DNA of 64,000 bases from Candidatus Aquiluna sp. XM-24bin5 (GCA_003149555.1 QCWE01000001.1:62001-126000); one strand, 5' to 3'; shown: positions 46,880 through 56,058, counted from the first letter of the stretch. Numbers and translations are program-made. The notes: generated by a model not told the origin, from the sequence alone.

Positions 46880-47936
46880 ATTGCCCGCCATCAAAGCTTT
46901 CAGTTGGTTCGGCCTGCTGCGGCTCTGAAGCTTCGTCCTCCAGATGATCCTCTGGCTCACTGGGGGCCGCAACTGAAGCCGTTGCAGCAGCTGCTCCGAG
47001 GCCAATGAAGCTGGCGGCCCTGAGGGACCGGAGAGACCCAGCGTCGAGCTGCTCCGCAAGATCTGTCAGCATTGCCTCGGCATCTGCGATTGAACTCGCT
47101 TCGCCGACTTCAACGCAGTGTGTTAGCCAGGTTGCCAGTTCGAGCTCTGAGTAGAGCTGGGCTCGCTGCTCGATATTTTCGTCCGCATTCTCACGGTTCG
47201 CTCTGTAGTGGAGGAGCGCATCTTCAAATGTCGATGGCAAAGCGCCCCCGGCAAGGTATTTCAAATCCTCTGCAGGGTCAGAGATTGAGAGCCTTGAAAA
47301 ATCAGAAATGGCAACCACGCTCTGGTTCGAAACGAAGACGCTGTCCTGGCTTATCGAGCCGTGGGTGACGGTGGTGTGGAAGCGGAATAGCCCAACATCT
47401 TCGAGGGCTTCCTCCCATCGGGACAGCAGCTTGGCAGGAACGCGCCCAGTTGCCGCTGCCTTATCTAGCTCCTGAACTTTGGATTGCAAAACTGCCGTTG
47501 CGTCGTGTTCGACTAAGCCGTAGTCGCGAACCACAGCCGGGTCGAGTTTGTGAATTGTCGCTACAGCGGCGGCAAATGTTTGGGAGAAGGCACCGGGTGC
47601 ATACCTCGAAAGATCCGGAGTCTGTCCCGACACAATAGTCATCACTACGGCACTGTTCCCGTCGCTGTCTGTGGTTGTGCCCACGATAGTTGGGACTTCA
47701 AAGCCCAGTTCTTCGCGAACCTTTGCAATGGCTTTTAGACCCATCAGCTGCTCAGCCTGCTCAGCTATGCCTGCAGTGGTTGCAGGGACAGAGAGGGTGT
47801 AGGGGTTGTCCTGCTCATCCCAAAGCTCGAGGATTTCAAGATCTGGGTTGTCAGGGATGCGTCTAAAGTTCCGGAAGTTTTTTCCGGGAGCGGCGTCGGC
47901 CGCAAGCGCAGCTAAAATCAAGGCAGGTCGTCCCAC
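46857..47936 (-). CDS. Aminoglycoside-phosphotransferase-fold protein with degenerate active site
   Basis: 359 residues from GTG 47936 (TAACCT 7 bases upstream; the frame is open 18 codons further). APH/choline-kinase fold: VREELGFEVPTIVGTTTDSD, VVMTIVSGQTPDLSRYAPGA. The catalytic loop, usually HGDxxxxN, reads THGSISQDSV: catalytic Asp and metal-ligand Asn are both Ser, while the later VAISDFSRLSISDPAEDLK keeps the DFG-like Asp. It is thus probably a pseudokinase. Tail from about 320 is Ala/Glu/Pro-rich and probably disordered. It sits between adnB and uvrD2, a place I recall it holding in related genera; function unknown. Confidence 0.75.
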   Translation of the reverse strand: MGRPALILAALAADAAPGKNFRNFRRIPDNPDLEILELWDEQDNPYTLSVPATTAGIAEQAEQLMGLKAIAKVREELGFEVPTIVGTTTDSDGNSAVVMTIVSGQTPDLSRYAPGAFSQTFAAAVATIHKLDPAVVRDYGLVEHDATAVLQSKVQELDKAAATGRVPAKLLSRWEEALEDVGLFRFHTTVTHGSISQDSVFVSNQSVVAISDFSRLSISDPAEDLKYLAGGALPSTFEDALLHYRANRENADENIEQRAQLYSELELATWLTHCVEVGEASSIADAEAMLTDLAEQLDAGSLRSLRAASFIGLGAAAATASVAAPSEPEDHLEDEASEPQQAEPTESFDGGQSSLDELF

Positions 47937-47943
47937 GTCACAA

Positions 47944-47949
47944 AGGTTA
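47944..47949 (-). promoter_or_regulatory. Leaderless -10 box of the phosphotransferase-like gene
   Basis: Minus strand TAACCT, then 7 bases, then GTG at 47936. No ribosome site. It supports the start choice. Confidence 0.5.
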
Positions 47950-48002
47950 GACAACCGAATTACCGCGCGGCTGCATCGCCACGCACACACTTAGGATTCA
48001 AA

Positions 48003-49625
48003 TTGAGCGCTCAGAGTGGTAGTGACATCCTCAGTTCCTTGGATGCCCAGCAACTTGAGGCTGCAACAACCCTAAAAGGCCCAGTTCGCATCATTGCTGG
48101 ACCCGGCAGCGGTAAGACGAGGACCGTCTCTCATCGGATTGCCCATGGAATCTCCACGGGCTATTTCAACCCTCAAAAGGTCCTTGCTCTTACCTATACG
48201 AACCGTGCTGCTGCTGAGCTAAGACAGCGGCTACGAAGCCTTGGTGCGGGTTCGGTTCAGGTGAGAACCTTTCACGCCGCCGCGCTCTCTCAACTCCAAT
48301 ACTTCTGGCCGCAGCTAACGGGTTCGTCAGCGCCAAAGCTGCTCACGAACAAGCGTGCAATCCTGAAGGAGGCAGTGGGGAGCGGGGCAAAGCTCTCCGA
48401 GGCTCAGATCTCTGAGCTGGCATCTGAATTTGAGTATCTTCGATACTCGCTAACCGAGCTCGATGACTACCTAAAGTCCGGCAGACTCCCAAGCTTTGCA
48501 AGTGAAGAGAGCTTTGCGGAGTGGCAGAAAGCCTTCCAGTCCCTCAAGCAGGAGCGGAGGCTCATTGACTGGGAAGATGCTCTGCTTTTATGCACCGGGA
48601 TGCTCAGAAATGAACCGCGCGCACTTTCACAATTTGAGCAGCAATACCGGCACTTCACCGTGGACGAGTATCAAGACATTTCTCCGTTGCAACAGGGTCT
48701 CTTAGAGACCTGGCTTGGGGAGCGGGAAGAGCTATGTGTTGTCGGAGACCCCAGGCAGAACATCTATAGCTTTGCTGGATCTACAACAGAATTTCTCCTC
48801 GGATTCGATTCTCGATATCCCGGCTGCTCGAGCTTCGAGCTGACTACCAACTACCGTTCTGGTCCAGACATAGTCGATGCGGCAAATGGACTCTTCCCCG
48901 ATAGTCCGATTATTGCCGCAAAGAAGGTCTCTGGCCTGGTAAGCCTTCGTAGCTACCAGAACTCTCAGGAGGAGGCTCTTGCTGTTGCGGAGAGCGTGGC
49001 AAAGGCGGCAAAGAGCTCAAAGCTTTCCCGAATTGCAGTGTTGGCAAGAATCAATGCCCAGCTGGAGGTCGTGGAGTCGGAACTCAAAGGCCTAGGAATC
49101 GAGACTCAAGTAAGGGGCCAGGGAAGATTCTTTAGTCAGCCCAGGGTCATGCAAGCGCTCAGTGCTGTCAGGGCTCTGGCCCTAACAGAGCTGACCCAGC
49201 CACTTTTTGTCGAGGTCTCAAATATTCTTTCCTCGCTTGGTTGGGAGTCGCGGGGCGAGGGGAGAGACTGGTCCGAACTCAACTGGTTCATAGAGGTTCT
49301 TGATGAGCTCGGCAGCCCTTCGTTGGATGAATACATTCGAGAGTTAGATGAGAGAGAGCGCTCTGGTCACGAGCCTCAGCGCGAGGCAGTGTCACTCGCA
49401 ACAATTCATGCGACCAAGGGCCTTGAGTGGGAGAGGGTGTTTCTGATTGGGGTAAACGATGGTTTGTACCCGATATCTCACGCTAAGAGCCCGGAGCAAC
49501 TGGAGGAGGAGAAGCGTCTTTTCTATGTAGGGCTGACCAGAGCCGAGACATACCTGGAGCTCTCCTCAACTTCAAAGTCCCCGAGTCCTTTCACGAAGCA
49601 CTTGCTCGACAGCCACAGTTACTAG
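48003..49625 (+). CDS. UvrD2-like SF1 DNA helicase (short form)
   Basis: 540 residues. All SF1A motifs are present: AGPGSGKTRTVSHRIAHG (Walker A 32-39), LTYTNRAAAELRQRL, TFHAAALSQLQYFWPQ, FTVDEYQDISPLQQ (about 219), VVGDPRQNIYSFAGSTTEF, ELTTNYRSGPDIVDAAN, TIHATKGLEWERVFLIGVND, FYVGLTRAETYLELSS. Mycobacterial UvrD2 is about 700 residues with a C-terminal HRDC domain and tetracysteine motif; both are missing here. Start TTG 48003 with TAGGAT 5 bases upstream. Overlaps the next convergent gene by 35 bases. Confidence 0.87.
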   Translation: MSAQSGSDILSSLDAQQLEAATTLKGPVRIIAGPGSGKTRTVSHRIAHGISTGYFNPQKVLALTYTNRAAAELRQRLRSLGAGSVQVRTFHAAALSQLQYFWPQLTGSSAPKLLTNKRAILKEAVGSGAKLSEAQISELASEFEYLRYSLTELDDYLKSGRLPSFASEESFAEWQKAFQSLKQERRLIDWEDALLLCTGMLRNEPRALSQFEQQYRHFTVDEYQDISPLQQGLLETWLGEREELCVVGDPRQNIYSFAGSTTEFLLGFDSRYPGCSSFELTTNYRSGPDIVDAANGLFPDSPIIAAKKVSGLVSLRSYQNSQEEALAVAESVAKAAKSSKLSRIAVLARINAQLEVVESELKGLGIETQVRGQGRFFSQPRVMQALSAVRALALTELTQPLFVEVSNILSSLGWESRGEGRDWSELNWFIEVLDELGSPSLDEYIRELDERERSGHEPQREAVSLATIHATKGLEWERVFLIGVNDGLYPISHAKSPEQLEEEKRLFYVGLTRAETYLELSSTSKSPSPFTKHLLDSHSY

Positions 49626-50592
49626 AGCTTGCCTGGAAGGCAAGCAAGGATCCACCCCGATCAAGTCTTAGGGTGTGGCTCTCGAGTCTTTGGCTTTTAT
49701 CGACGAAGTTGAGGATTTGGTTTGTCACCACGCCAGTTGCGAAAAGAGCCATGGCGATGTCCTGATGTGATCTATCAATTGCCAGCAGCTGCGGGGCAAT
49801 TGTCTTCCAACTCGAATCAGCCTCGAACCGTGCTTTTTCCCTGCATCCAAGGCAAGGTGTTTCGCCAGGGAACACCAAAGGTGAAATTTCTACGCCCTCC
49901 TCGTCGAAGCACATGGCAAGGTGGGGAACGTCTCTAGCCATCCAGGGTTGGTAAGAATGCGGATTCACGATGTCGTCTGATATCAAAATCGCTACCGAGA
50001 CCTTTTCGAGTGCCGAGGTGCGACGAGAGTGAAGTTCCACTCTTGTTGTCTCAAGCTGAGACTTTGCACTCAAAGCCCGAGGTTGGCCGATGCTGGATGT
50101 TGGATGCCCCAGCGGAAGGCAATCCCTGGGGCCTACTCTCACCTGATCAAGGGTTAGCAGCGTGCCTATCTCAGAGGCGGCCAGAGCTTTTGAAAGCACG
50201 AGTCCGGTGCGACCGAGCTCTTCGATGAATATCCGAGCGCTGCGTCTTCTCTGAAGTGCCTCGTCGAAGGTTGCATCGACGGAAAACAACCTTGAGAGCT
50301 CGGCAAACTTCGTACCAATCTGCGCCTTGGTGAGATCTGGTGGAAGCTTGCCGCTTGAGGTCAGCACAGGACCTAGACGACTAATTAGCTCCCTGGCAGG
50401 TCCTTCATCGATCTTTGCAATTTGTGGTAGAGCGGCTACCTGGCTGCAGGTTATACCTGCCTCAAGGTAGTCAAGAAGTCTAAGCTCGGCCTCGGTCAGG
50501 CCCTGAAGTTTGAGCGGGTTCCTGTAGCCGTATTGCCTTATGTTGTCCGCGAGCCAGAGCCTCGCAAGCTTGGGGTTTATTTGGGTTGCCAC
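49591..50592 (-). CDS. ThiF/E1-like (TOMM-type) protein with degenerate nucleotide motif
   Basis: 333 residues, GTG start. An N-terminal winged-helix-like region (NPLKLQGLTEAELRLLDYLE) resembles a RiPP-recognition domain. A Rossmann core IFIEELGRTGLVLSKALAAS and LLTLDQVRVGPRDCLPLGHP aligns with the ThiF/MoeB pattern, but the Gly-rich loop (normally GxGGxG) is eroded. A zinc-type cysteine set remains: TPCLGCREKAR and C-terminal SSNCGCRAS. Corresponds by position to mycobacterial Rv3196. No precursor peptide or azoline genes are near. Adenylation activity is doubtful. Confidence 0.65.
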   Translation of the reverse strand: MATQINPKLARLWLADNIRQYGYRNPLKLQGLTEAELRLLDYLEAGITCSQVAALPQIAKIDEGPARELISRLGPVLTSSGKLPPDLTKAQIGTKFAELSRLFSVDATFDEALQRRRSARIFIEELGRTGLVLSKALAASEIGTLLTLDQVRVGPRDCLPLGHPTSSIGQPRALSAKSQLETTRVELHSRRTSALEKVSVAILISDDIVNPHSYQPWMARDVPHLAMCFDEEGVEISPLVFPGETPCLGCREKARFEADSSWKTIAPQLLAIDRSHQDIAMALFATGVVTNQILNFVDKSQRLESHTLRLDRGGSLLAFQASSSNCGCRASAS

Positions 50593-50643
50593 CCGCGAAG
50601 TGTTGCAAAGATGCGGGGCACCCTTACTGCGTTGTTCACAGCC

Positions 50644-51933
50644 TTAGCCGTCAAGCAGTTTGCGGAGACCCTCATCAAAGTCGTCACCGGAGTGTTCCAG
50701 TCTCGCCAATAGAAGTGCTGGGTTGGAGATCTCCTCCACCGAAGGAAGTTGGTCGGGGTGGCTCCAGAGTTGGTCTCGCTTGTCGCCGAGCTTGGAAACT
50801 TCCTGCCACATGGCCTTCGCTTCACGTCTGAGCCTCGGTTGAAGTTCGAGGCCGAGCAAAATCGCGAACGTTTTCTCTGCCGCTCCCTCCGTAGCTCGCT
50901 TTCTTGATGCCAGTTCAACAACACTTGATATTGTCGGGAGCCGCTTGCCAGCCTCCTCGGCAACTGCATCCGCCCAGCCGTCGATAAGGGCAAGCATTGT
51001 CTCTATCCTTACGAGTGCAGTCTCTTGCTCATCCGTCCTCTGGCTCATCATTGCGGTTGCCTCCATGACCCTATTCATGGAGTCTGGATCCTGAGGATCA
51101 ATCTGCTCGACCATCTCCTGAAGACCCGAAATCTCGACCCGCAGCCCTGATGCAAATTCTCTGACCTGGGTCGTTATCTGATCTTTGAGCCAGCGGTTGG
51201 AGGCGTAGAGGTAGGAGATAGCTAGCTCCCTGATTGCCAGATAGATCACAATCTCAGACTTGGGCGTCTCGATGTCCTTGATGAACTCACCAACGTTTTG
51301 CGTGACCAAGCCGGGCCTCGGTGAGATTGGAATTCCAATCTCACTCGCGGAAAGGGTTTGGGTTGAGAGTTTGCCCATTGCCTGCCCCAGTTGCATGGCG
51401 AAAATTGCGGCACCAGCATTTCCTATGAATTTGCTCGCGGGGCCGAGGAGATTCGATAGCTCCTCCGGCATTGCCTCGACAATGTTCTCGCTGAGCGCCT
51501 TTGCCATGCTGCTAGCCACAGGCTCGCTCAGTTCTGCAAACAGCGGCATCGCATCCTGCACCCAGACGCTGCGCCTGAGAAGCTTCGGCTGCTCTGAGTT
51601 TGAGAATTGAGTCACCTCGGAAAGCCAAAGTCTTGCTATCTCGAAAGCATTAGAAATCTCGGTCTCTAGGTTTGTGAGGTCGGAAGCCTCTTCTTTCTTG
51701 GCAATCTCAAGGGCCTGGTTCTCCGCCATCTTCCAGTTGATTGGGCCGTCCGAATCCGACATCAGGTTCCTCAGCTGGGAGAACATCTGACCCATCATTG
51801 CTGGGTTAGCTCCGAGACCTGCAATCTTGGAGATCGCTTCTGGGTCGATTTGCCCGCTTGAGAGCATCCGCTTGACCAATTCCTCGAGCTCTTCGCGGCT
51901 CGAGTTGTCCTTGTTCGAGTCCTCTTCGCTCAC
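50644..51933 (-). CDS. DUF2342-like zincin-fold protein lacking clear metal ligands
   Basis: 429 residues from GTG 51933 (VSEEDSNKD...), chosen for the GGAGG site 7 bases upstream. Family features: LAGPASKFIGNAGAAIFAMQ-like Gly-rich segment (SNLLGPASKFIGNAGAAIFA), MQLGQAMGKLSTQTL, then RELAISYLYASNRWLKDQIT where the family usually has paired histidines before the Trp, and C-terminal FAILLGLELQPRLRREAKAM. Hence it looks like a catalytically dead member of the putative actinobacterial zinc-protease family (Rv3195 position). Family assignment is moderate; the missing histidines are seen directly. Confidence 0.7.
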   Translation of the reverse strand: MSEEDSNKDNSSREELEELVKRMLSSGQIDPEAISKIAGLGANPAMMGQMFSQLRNLMSDSDGPINWKMAENQALEIAKKEEASDLTNLETEISNAFEIARLWLSEVTQFSNSEQPKLLRRSVWVQDAMPLFAELSEPVASSMAKALSENIVEAMPEELSNLLGPASKFIGNAGAAIFAMQLGQAMGKLSTQTLSASEIGIPISPRPGLVTQNVGEFIKDIETPKSEIVIYLAIRELAISYLYASNRWLKDQITTQVREFASGLRVEISGLQEMVEQIDPQDPDSMNRVMEATAMMSQRTDEQETALVRIETMLALIDGWADAVAEEAGKRLPTISSVVELASRKRATEGAAEKTFAILLGLELQPRLRREAKAMWQEVSKLGDKRDQLWSHPDQLPSVEEISNPALLLARLEHSGDDFDEGLRKLLDG

Positions 51934-52057
51934 TGGGCACCTCCAACTGCTTTTCACGCTATCGCTTCGAGCTCAGAATCTGCTGGTAATCAGCTATTAC
52001 TTGAGGGTGTTCGCCAAGGGCGTGAGCGGCCAGCAGGTTATTTGAAGGTTGACTACC

Positions 52058-52063
52058 TAGCAT
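52058..52063 (+). promoter_or_regulatory. Leaderless -10 box of the PDZ-Lon protease gene
   Basis: TAGCAT followed by 7 bases and the ATG at 52071. Confidence 0.5.
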
Positions 52064-52070
52064 TGAAGCA

Positions 52071-53132
52071 ATGTCCTTTTTCACCTCCAGACCGCGCCCG
52101 CCCAAGGGCTCTGGTCGTTGGATACTGCTGTCGCTTGCAGTAATCACTCTGGGTTCAATGGTGGTCCTGCCCACGGGCTACGTAATTGAGCGTCCAGGTC
52201 AGGTTTTCAATGTGATGGGCGAAATATCTGGACAGAAGGTAATCAGCTCTTCGGATCTTGAGGTCTACGAGTCTGAGTCGAGATTTGATGTCACCACGGT
52301 CTCGCTCCTAGGAAATAGAGAGTCAACTCCAAGTTGGGTACAGGTGTTGTGGGCATGGGCGGACCCTGAGCAGATAGTTCTGCCGCTCGATGAGGTTTAC
52401 CCCCCAAACCTAACCACAGCGGAGATTCGGGCTGAGAGTACAGCTCAGATGGAGGTGTCTCAGCAGGACGCCATCGCAGCAGCACTGTCTGAGATGGGCT
52501 ATCAGATCCCAAGGACCCTGTATGTTGCCTCGGTTATTGCTGACGCCCCTTCATCTGGCATCTTGGTGGCAGGAGATTTTGTTGTCAGTGCCGGTGGCAT
52601 GGACGTTTCAACATTTGACGAGCTGAAGAGCCAGATTCAACTATCTGAGGGCTCACCAATTGTGATTGAGGTGGTGAGAGACGGGCAGCCGAGATCGCTT
52701 GAAATCACTCCAGAGAAGCGAGAGACCGACTGGGTAATTGGAGCCATGGTTGGCTACACCTACGACTTTCCAGTGGATATTCAGCTTCAACTAGGAGATG
52801 TCGGCGGTCCATCGGGAGGTCTCATGTTTTCCCTGGGCATCTTGGATGCGCTCAGTGAAGGTTCAATGGCTGGGAGCCTGCACGTATCGGGGACGGGAAC
52901 AATCACTGCCGCTGGAGAGGTCGGCCCAATTGGAGGGGTTGGACTCAAGATGATCGCCGCGAAGAACTCAGGAGCGGACCTGTTTTTGGTGCCCGAGGGT
53001 AACTGCGAAGAGGCAATTGGGCAGATTCCCGAGGGATTGGCTGTTGCAACAGTGAGAGACTTGAACGAGGCGCTCGGTGCAATCGACGCGCTGCGGGATG
53101 GAAACCAGCTACCAAGCCTTAGCTGCAACTAA
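52071..53132 (+). CDS. Membrane-anchored PDZ/S16 (YlbL-type Lon-like) protease
   Basis: 353 residues. One N-terminal membrane anchor (WILLSLAVITLGSMVVLPTG, about 15-34), an outside PDZ domain (about 150-210: SSGILVAGDFVVSAGGMDVS, SPIVIEVVRDGQP) and a C-terminal Lon-type proteolytic domain. Ser-Lys dyad: GDVGGPSGGLMFSLGILDAL (Ser about 248) and GPIGGVGLKMIAAKNSGADL. Not ATP-dependent. Homologue of YlbL/Rv3194c, directly upstream of the UPF0182 gene as in mycobacteria; 14 bases separate the two, so co-transcription is likely. Confidence 0.9.
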   Translation: MSFFTSRPRPPKGSGRWILLSLAVITLGSMVVLPTGYVIERPGQVFNVMGEISGQKVISSSDLEVYESESRFDVTTVSLLGNRESTPSWVQVLWAWADPEQIVLPLDEVYPPNLTTAEIRAESTAQMEVSQQDAIAAALSEMGYQIPRTLYVASVIADAPSSGILVAGDFVVSAGGMDVSTFDELKSQIQLSEGSPIVIEVVRDGQPRSLEITPEKRETDWVIGAMVGYTYDFPVDIQLQLGDVGGPSGGLMFSLGILDALSEGSMAGSLHVSGTGTITAAGEVGPIGGVGLKMIAAKNSGADLFLVPEGNCEEAIGQIPEGLAVATVRDLNEALGAIDALRDGNQLPSLSCN

Positions 53133-53146
53133 CTAGGAGAGATACA

Positions 53147-56029
53147 TTGACACAGAGCACCCCTCGACAGGGACGTAGGGTTTCACCGGTATCAATCGCG
53201 TTCGGTATTTTGGCCGCGATTGTCTTTGCGCTGGTTAGCGCAGCCGGCATCTACACCGACTGGCTGTGGTTTAGACAGCTCGACTTTGAGGTCGTGTTCT
53301 TCACTCAAATCATCGCTCAGGTAGTGGCCTTTGTCATTGGATTTGTGATCATGACCGCGATTATTGCGGTGGGTCTGATGCTCGCATGGCGAGCGAGGCC
53401 CATTTACCTCAAGATGCCAGAGGAATCTCCTTTCCAGGTTTATCAACAGCTTTTGGAGTCCCTGCGCAAAGTTGTCATGTTCGGTGTCCCAGCGCTGATT
53501 GGACTGGGTGGCGGATTGGTGGCCGCGGCCGAGTGGCAGAGCGCACTGCTGTTTTTGAACGGTTCAGAGTTTGGCGTTGAAGACGGCCACTTCGGTTTTG
53601 ACGTGGGTTTCTTTGTCTTTGATTTGCCATTCCTAACGTTTGTTGTTGGCTTCCTCTCCGGTGCCGTCTTCCTTGCAGCCCTCATCAACCTGGCTGTGCA
53701 TGTCGTTTACGGTGGCATCAGGTTTAGCGGCAGGGAGATCTCGGTCTCAAAGCCTGCTCGCGTTCAGCTTTCAATTCTCGTGGCCATCTACCTCGTGATG
53801 CAGGGAGTTAGCCTGTGGTTTGACCAGTATGCGACCGTTGTGGGCGATGGCGAGCTTTTCACTGGAGTCAACTACTCGGATGCAAATGCCGTGATCCCAG
53901 GCTTGCAAATCCTTGCGTTTATCTCGGTGGCCGTTGCGATTACATTCCTTGTAACAGCCTTCTTGGCGCAGTGGCGCATCTCAATCATTGCTACCGCTCT
54001 TATGGTCGTCAGCTCCCTTGTCGTGGGAGGTCTCTACCCCTGGATTGTCCAGACCTTCATAGTGGTGCCGAACGAGCGAACCCTCGAGGCTCCGTACCTG
54101 CAGAAGAACATCGAGTCGACCCGAGCCGCCTTTGGTATTGACCAGGTTGAGGTCATCGAATACGACGCCAAGGTGGTGGCCGAGGAGGGTGCGCTGCGCA
54201 ACGATGCCAAGACCACCGCTTCGATTCGAATCATTGACCCAGCTCTTGTTAGCGACGCATTCCGTCAGCTCGAACAGTACCGCCAGTACTACAGCTTCCC
54301 CAACCGCCTTCACGTTGGCAGGTATGAGATTGATGGCGAGACTCAGGACACAGTCGTTGCCGTTCGAGAGCTAAACCAGGCGGGTCTAGGAGATTCGCAG
54401 TCTTGGTACAACTCAACCATCGTCTTTACCCACGGTTTCGGCTTTGTCGCCGCGTATGGAAACAAGCGTGATAGCGATGGCAAGCCACTCTTTTTGCAGA
54501 GCGGTATTCCAACCGTTGGGCTCCTGGGAGACTTTGAACCTCGGATTTACTTCGGGCTGAACTCTCCCGAGTACTCGATCGTCGGTGCCCCAGAGGGAGC
54601 TGAGCCTTTAGAGTTTGACTTCCCCGCGGGTGAGGATGGCCAGCGCGAGACCTACACGACTTTCAGCGCAGATGGTGGACCGGAAATCGGTGATCTCTTC
54701 ACGAGGCTTGCCTATGCCTTGCGATTCCAAAGCGAGCAGATCCTGCTCTCCGAGGCCATCAATTCGGAGTCCCAGATACTCTATAACCGAAATCCTGCGG
54801 ACAGGATCAAGGAGGTCGCTCCTTACCTGACCGTCGACACTGAGGTATACCCGGCAGTAGTGGACGGCAGGATCAAGTGGATTGTCGATGGCTACACAAC
54901 TTCCACCGATTACCCATACTCGAACCTCGAGCCTTTCAACCTTGCAATCTTGGATACCGCTAGCGAGACCTTCAACCGCGATGTTTCCGAGGTGAACTAC
55001 ATCAGGAACTCGGTTAAGGCGACTGTTGATGCATACGACGGTTCGGTTGATCTCTACCAGTGGGATGAGAATGACCCAATCCTGAATGCTTGGATGGGTA
55101 TCTATCCAGACACGGTTCAGCCACTGAGCGCCATGAGCGAGGACCTTCTGAGCCACGTCCGCTACCCAGCTGATCTGTTCAAGATGCAGCGTTCGGTGCT
55201 GGGTCGCTACCACGTGACCGAAGCCGGAGCTTTTTACTCGCAACAGGATGCTTGGATGACGCCAAACGACCCAGTTGAGGGAACGGGGCTAGGAAGTCTG
55301 CAGCCTCCTTATTACCTGACACTTCAGACACCAGGTTCGGACGAGAGCGCGTTCTCGCTCTACTCGACCTTCATCCCGCAGTCCACTGGAGAGACAACTA
55401 GGAACGTCCTAACCGGTTACCTAATCGCCAACGCTGAGGCCGGTGGACAGCAGGGAGTCGTCAGCGAGGACTACGGAAAGCTAACGCTGCTCAACCTGCC
55501 GAGGGAGACCATCGTTCCTGGACCAGGTCAGGTTCAGAACAACTTCAACGCAGATAGCGACGTATCCTCGCTGCTAAACATCCTGCGTCAGGGATCAACG
55601 CGAGTTCTAAATGGAAACCTCTTGACCCTGCCAGTTGGTGGCGGACTGCTTTACGTCCAGCCTGTCTACATCGAGTCAACGGGTGAGACGAGTTACCCGC
55701 TACTTCAGAAGATTCTGGTGGCCTTCGGTGATCAGATTGCCTTTGAGGACACGCTTGAGCTTGCGCTCGATGCCCTGTTCGGCGGCGACTCGGGGGCGGA
55801 TGTGGCCGATGGTGGCTCCGGTTCAGTCATTGATCCGGGAACGGATTCGGATTCCGACTCCGGTGCTGACTCAGGAAATGCTGCGTTGGACCGCGCGTTG
55901 AATGCCGCCAAGGTTGCCCTGGATGACAAGGCAGCTGCCTTGCGTGCTGGAGATTGGACCGCATTCGGAGAGGCTGACGAGAGGCTACAGCGAGCCATCG
56001 AGGACGCGCTGGCAGCATTGGAGAACTAG
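53147..56029 (+). CDS. UPF0182 (COG1615) large membrane protein
   Basis: 960 residues; TTG start with AGGAGA ribosome site. Seven membrane helices in the first 310 residues (first: VSIAFGILAAIVFALVSAAG; then AQVVAFVIGFVIMTAIIAVG and so on), with the signature YTDWLWFRQLDFEVVFFTQI after helix 1. The large remainder is extracytoplasmic (VVPNERTLEAPYLQKNIEST; DRIKEVAPYLTVDTEVYPAV). Near the C-terminus an acidic Gly/Ser/Asp linker (VADGGSGSVIDPGTDSDSDS) leads to a short helical end. Function unknown; follows the YlbL-type protease by 14 bases, which may process it. Confidence 0.9.
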   Translation: MTQSTPRQGRRVSPVSIAFGILAAIVFALVSAAGIYTDWLWFRQLDFEVVFFTQIIAQVVAFVIGFVIMTAIIAVGLMLAWRARPIYLKMPEESPFQVYQQLLESLRKVVMFGVPALIGLGGGLVAAAEWQSALLFLNGSEFGVEDGHFGFDVGFFVFDLPFLTFVVGFLSGAVFLAALINLAVHVVYGGIRFSGREISVSKPARVQLSILVAIYLVMQGVSLWFDQYATVVGDGELFTGVNYSDANAVIPGLQILAFISVAVAITFLVTAFLAQWRISIIATALMVVSSLVVGGLYPWIVQTFIVVPNERTLEAPYLQKNIESTRAAFGIDQVEVIEYDAKVVAEEGALRNDAKTTASIRIIDPALVSDAFRQLEQYRQYYSFPNRLHVGRYEIDGETQDTVVAVRELNQAGLGDSQSWYNSTIVFTHGFGFVAAYGNKRDSDGKPLFLQSGIPTVGLLGDFEPRIYFGLNSPEYSIVGAPEGAEPLEFDFPAGEDGQRETYTTFSADGGPEIGDLFTRLAYALRFQSEQILLSEAINSESQILYNRNPADRIKEVAPYLTVDTEVYPAVVDGRIKWIVDGYTTSTDYPYSNLEPFNLAILDTASETFNRDVSEVNYIRNSVKATVDAYDGSVDLYQWDENDPILNAWMGIYPDTVQPLSAMSEDLLSHVRYPADLFKMQRSVLGRYHVTEAGAFYSQQDAWMTPNDPVEGTGLGSLQPPYYLTLQTPGSDESAFSLYSTFIPQSTGETTRNVLTGYLIANAEAGGQQGVVSEDYGKLTLLNLPRETIVPGPGQVQNNFNADSDVSSLLNILRQGSTRVLNGNLLTLPVGGGLLYVQPVYIESTGETSYPLLQKILVAFGDQIAFEDTLELALDALFGGDSGADVADGGSGSVIDPGTDSDSDSGADSGNAALDRALNAAKVALDDKAAALRAGDWTAFGEADERLQRAIEDALAALEN

Positions 56030-56058
56030 CGACCAATCTGCTAGTCTGACTACTTCGC

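Noticed and set aside
54608..55243. 211-codon minus-strand open frame within the UPF0182 gene
   Set aside because: Antisense shadow; the plus-strand frame is continuous over 960 residues with family signatures.
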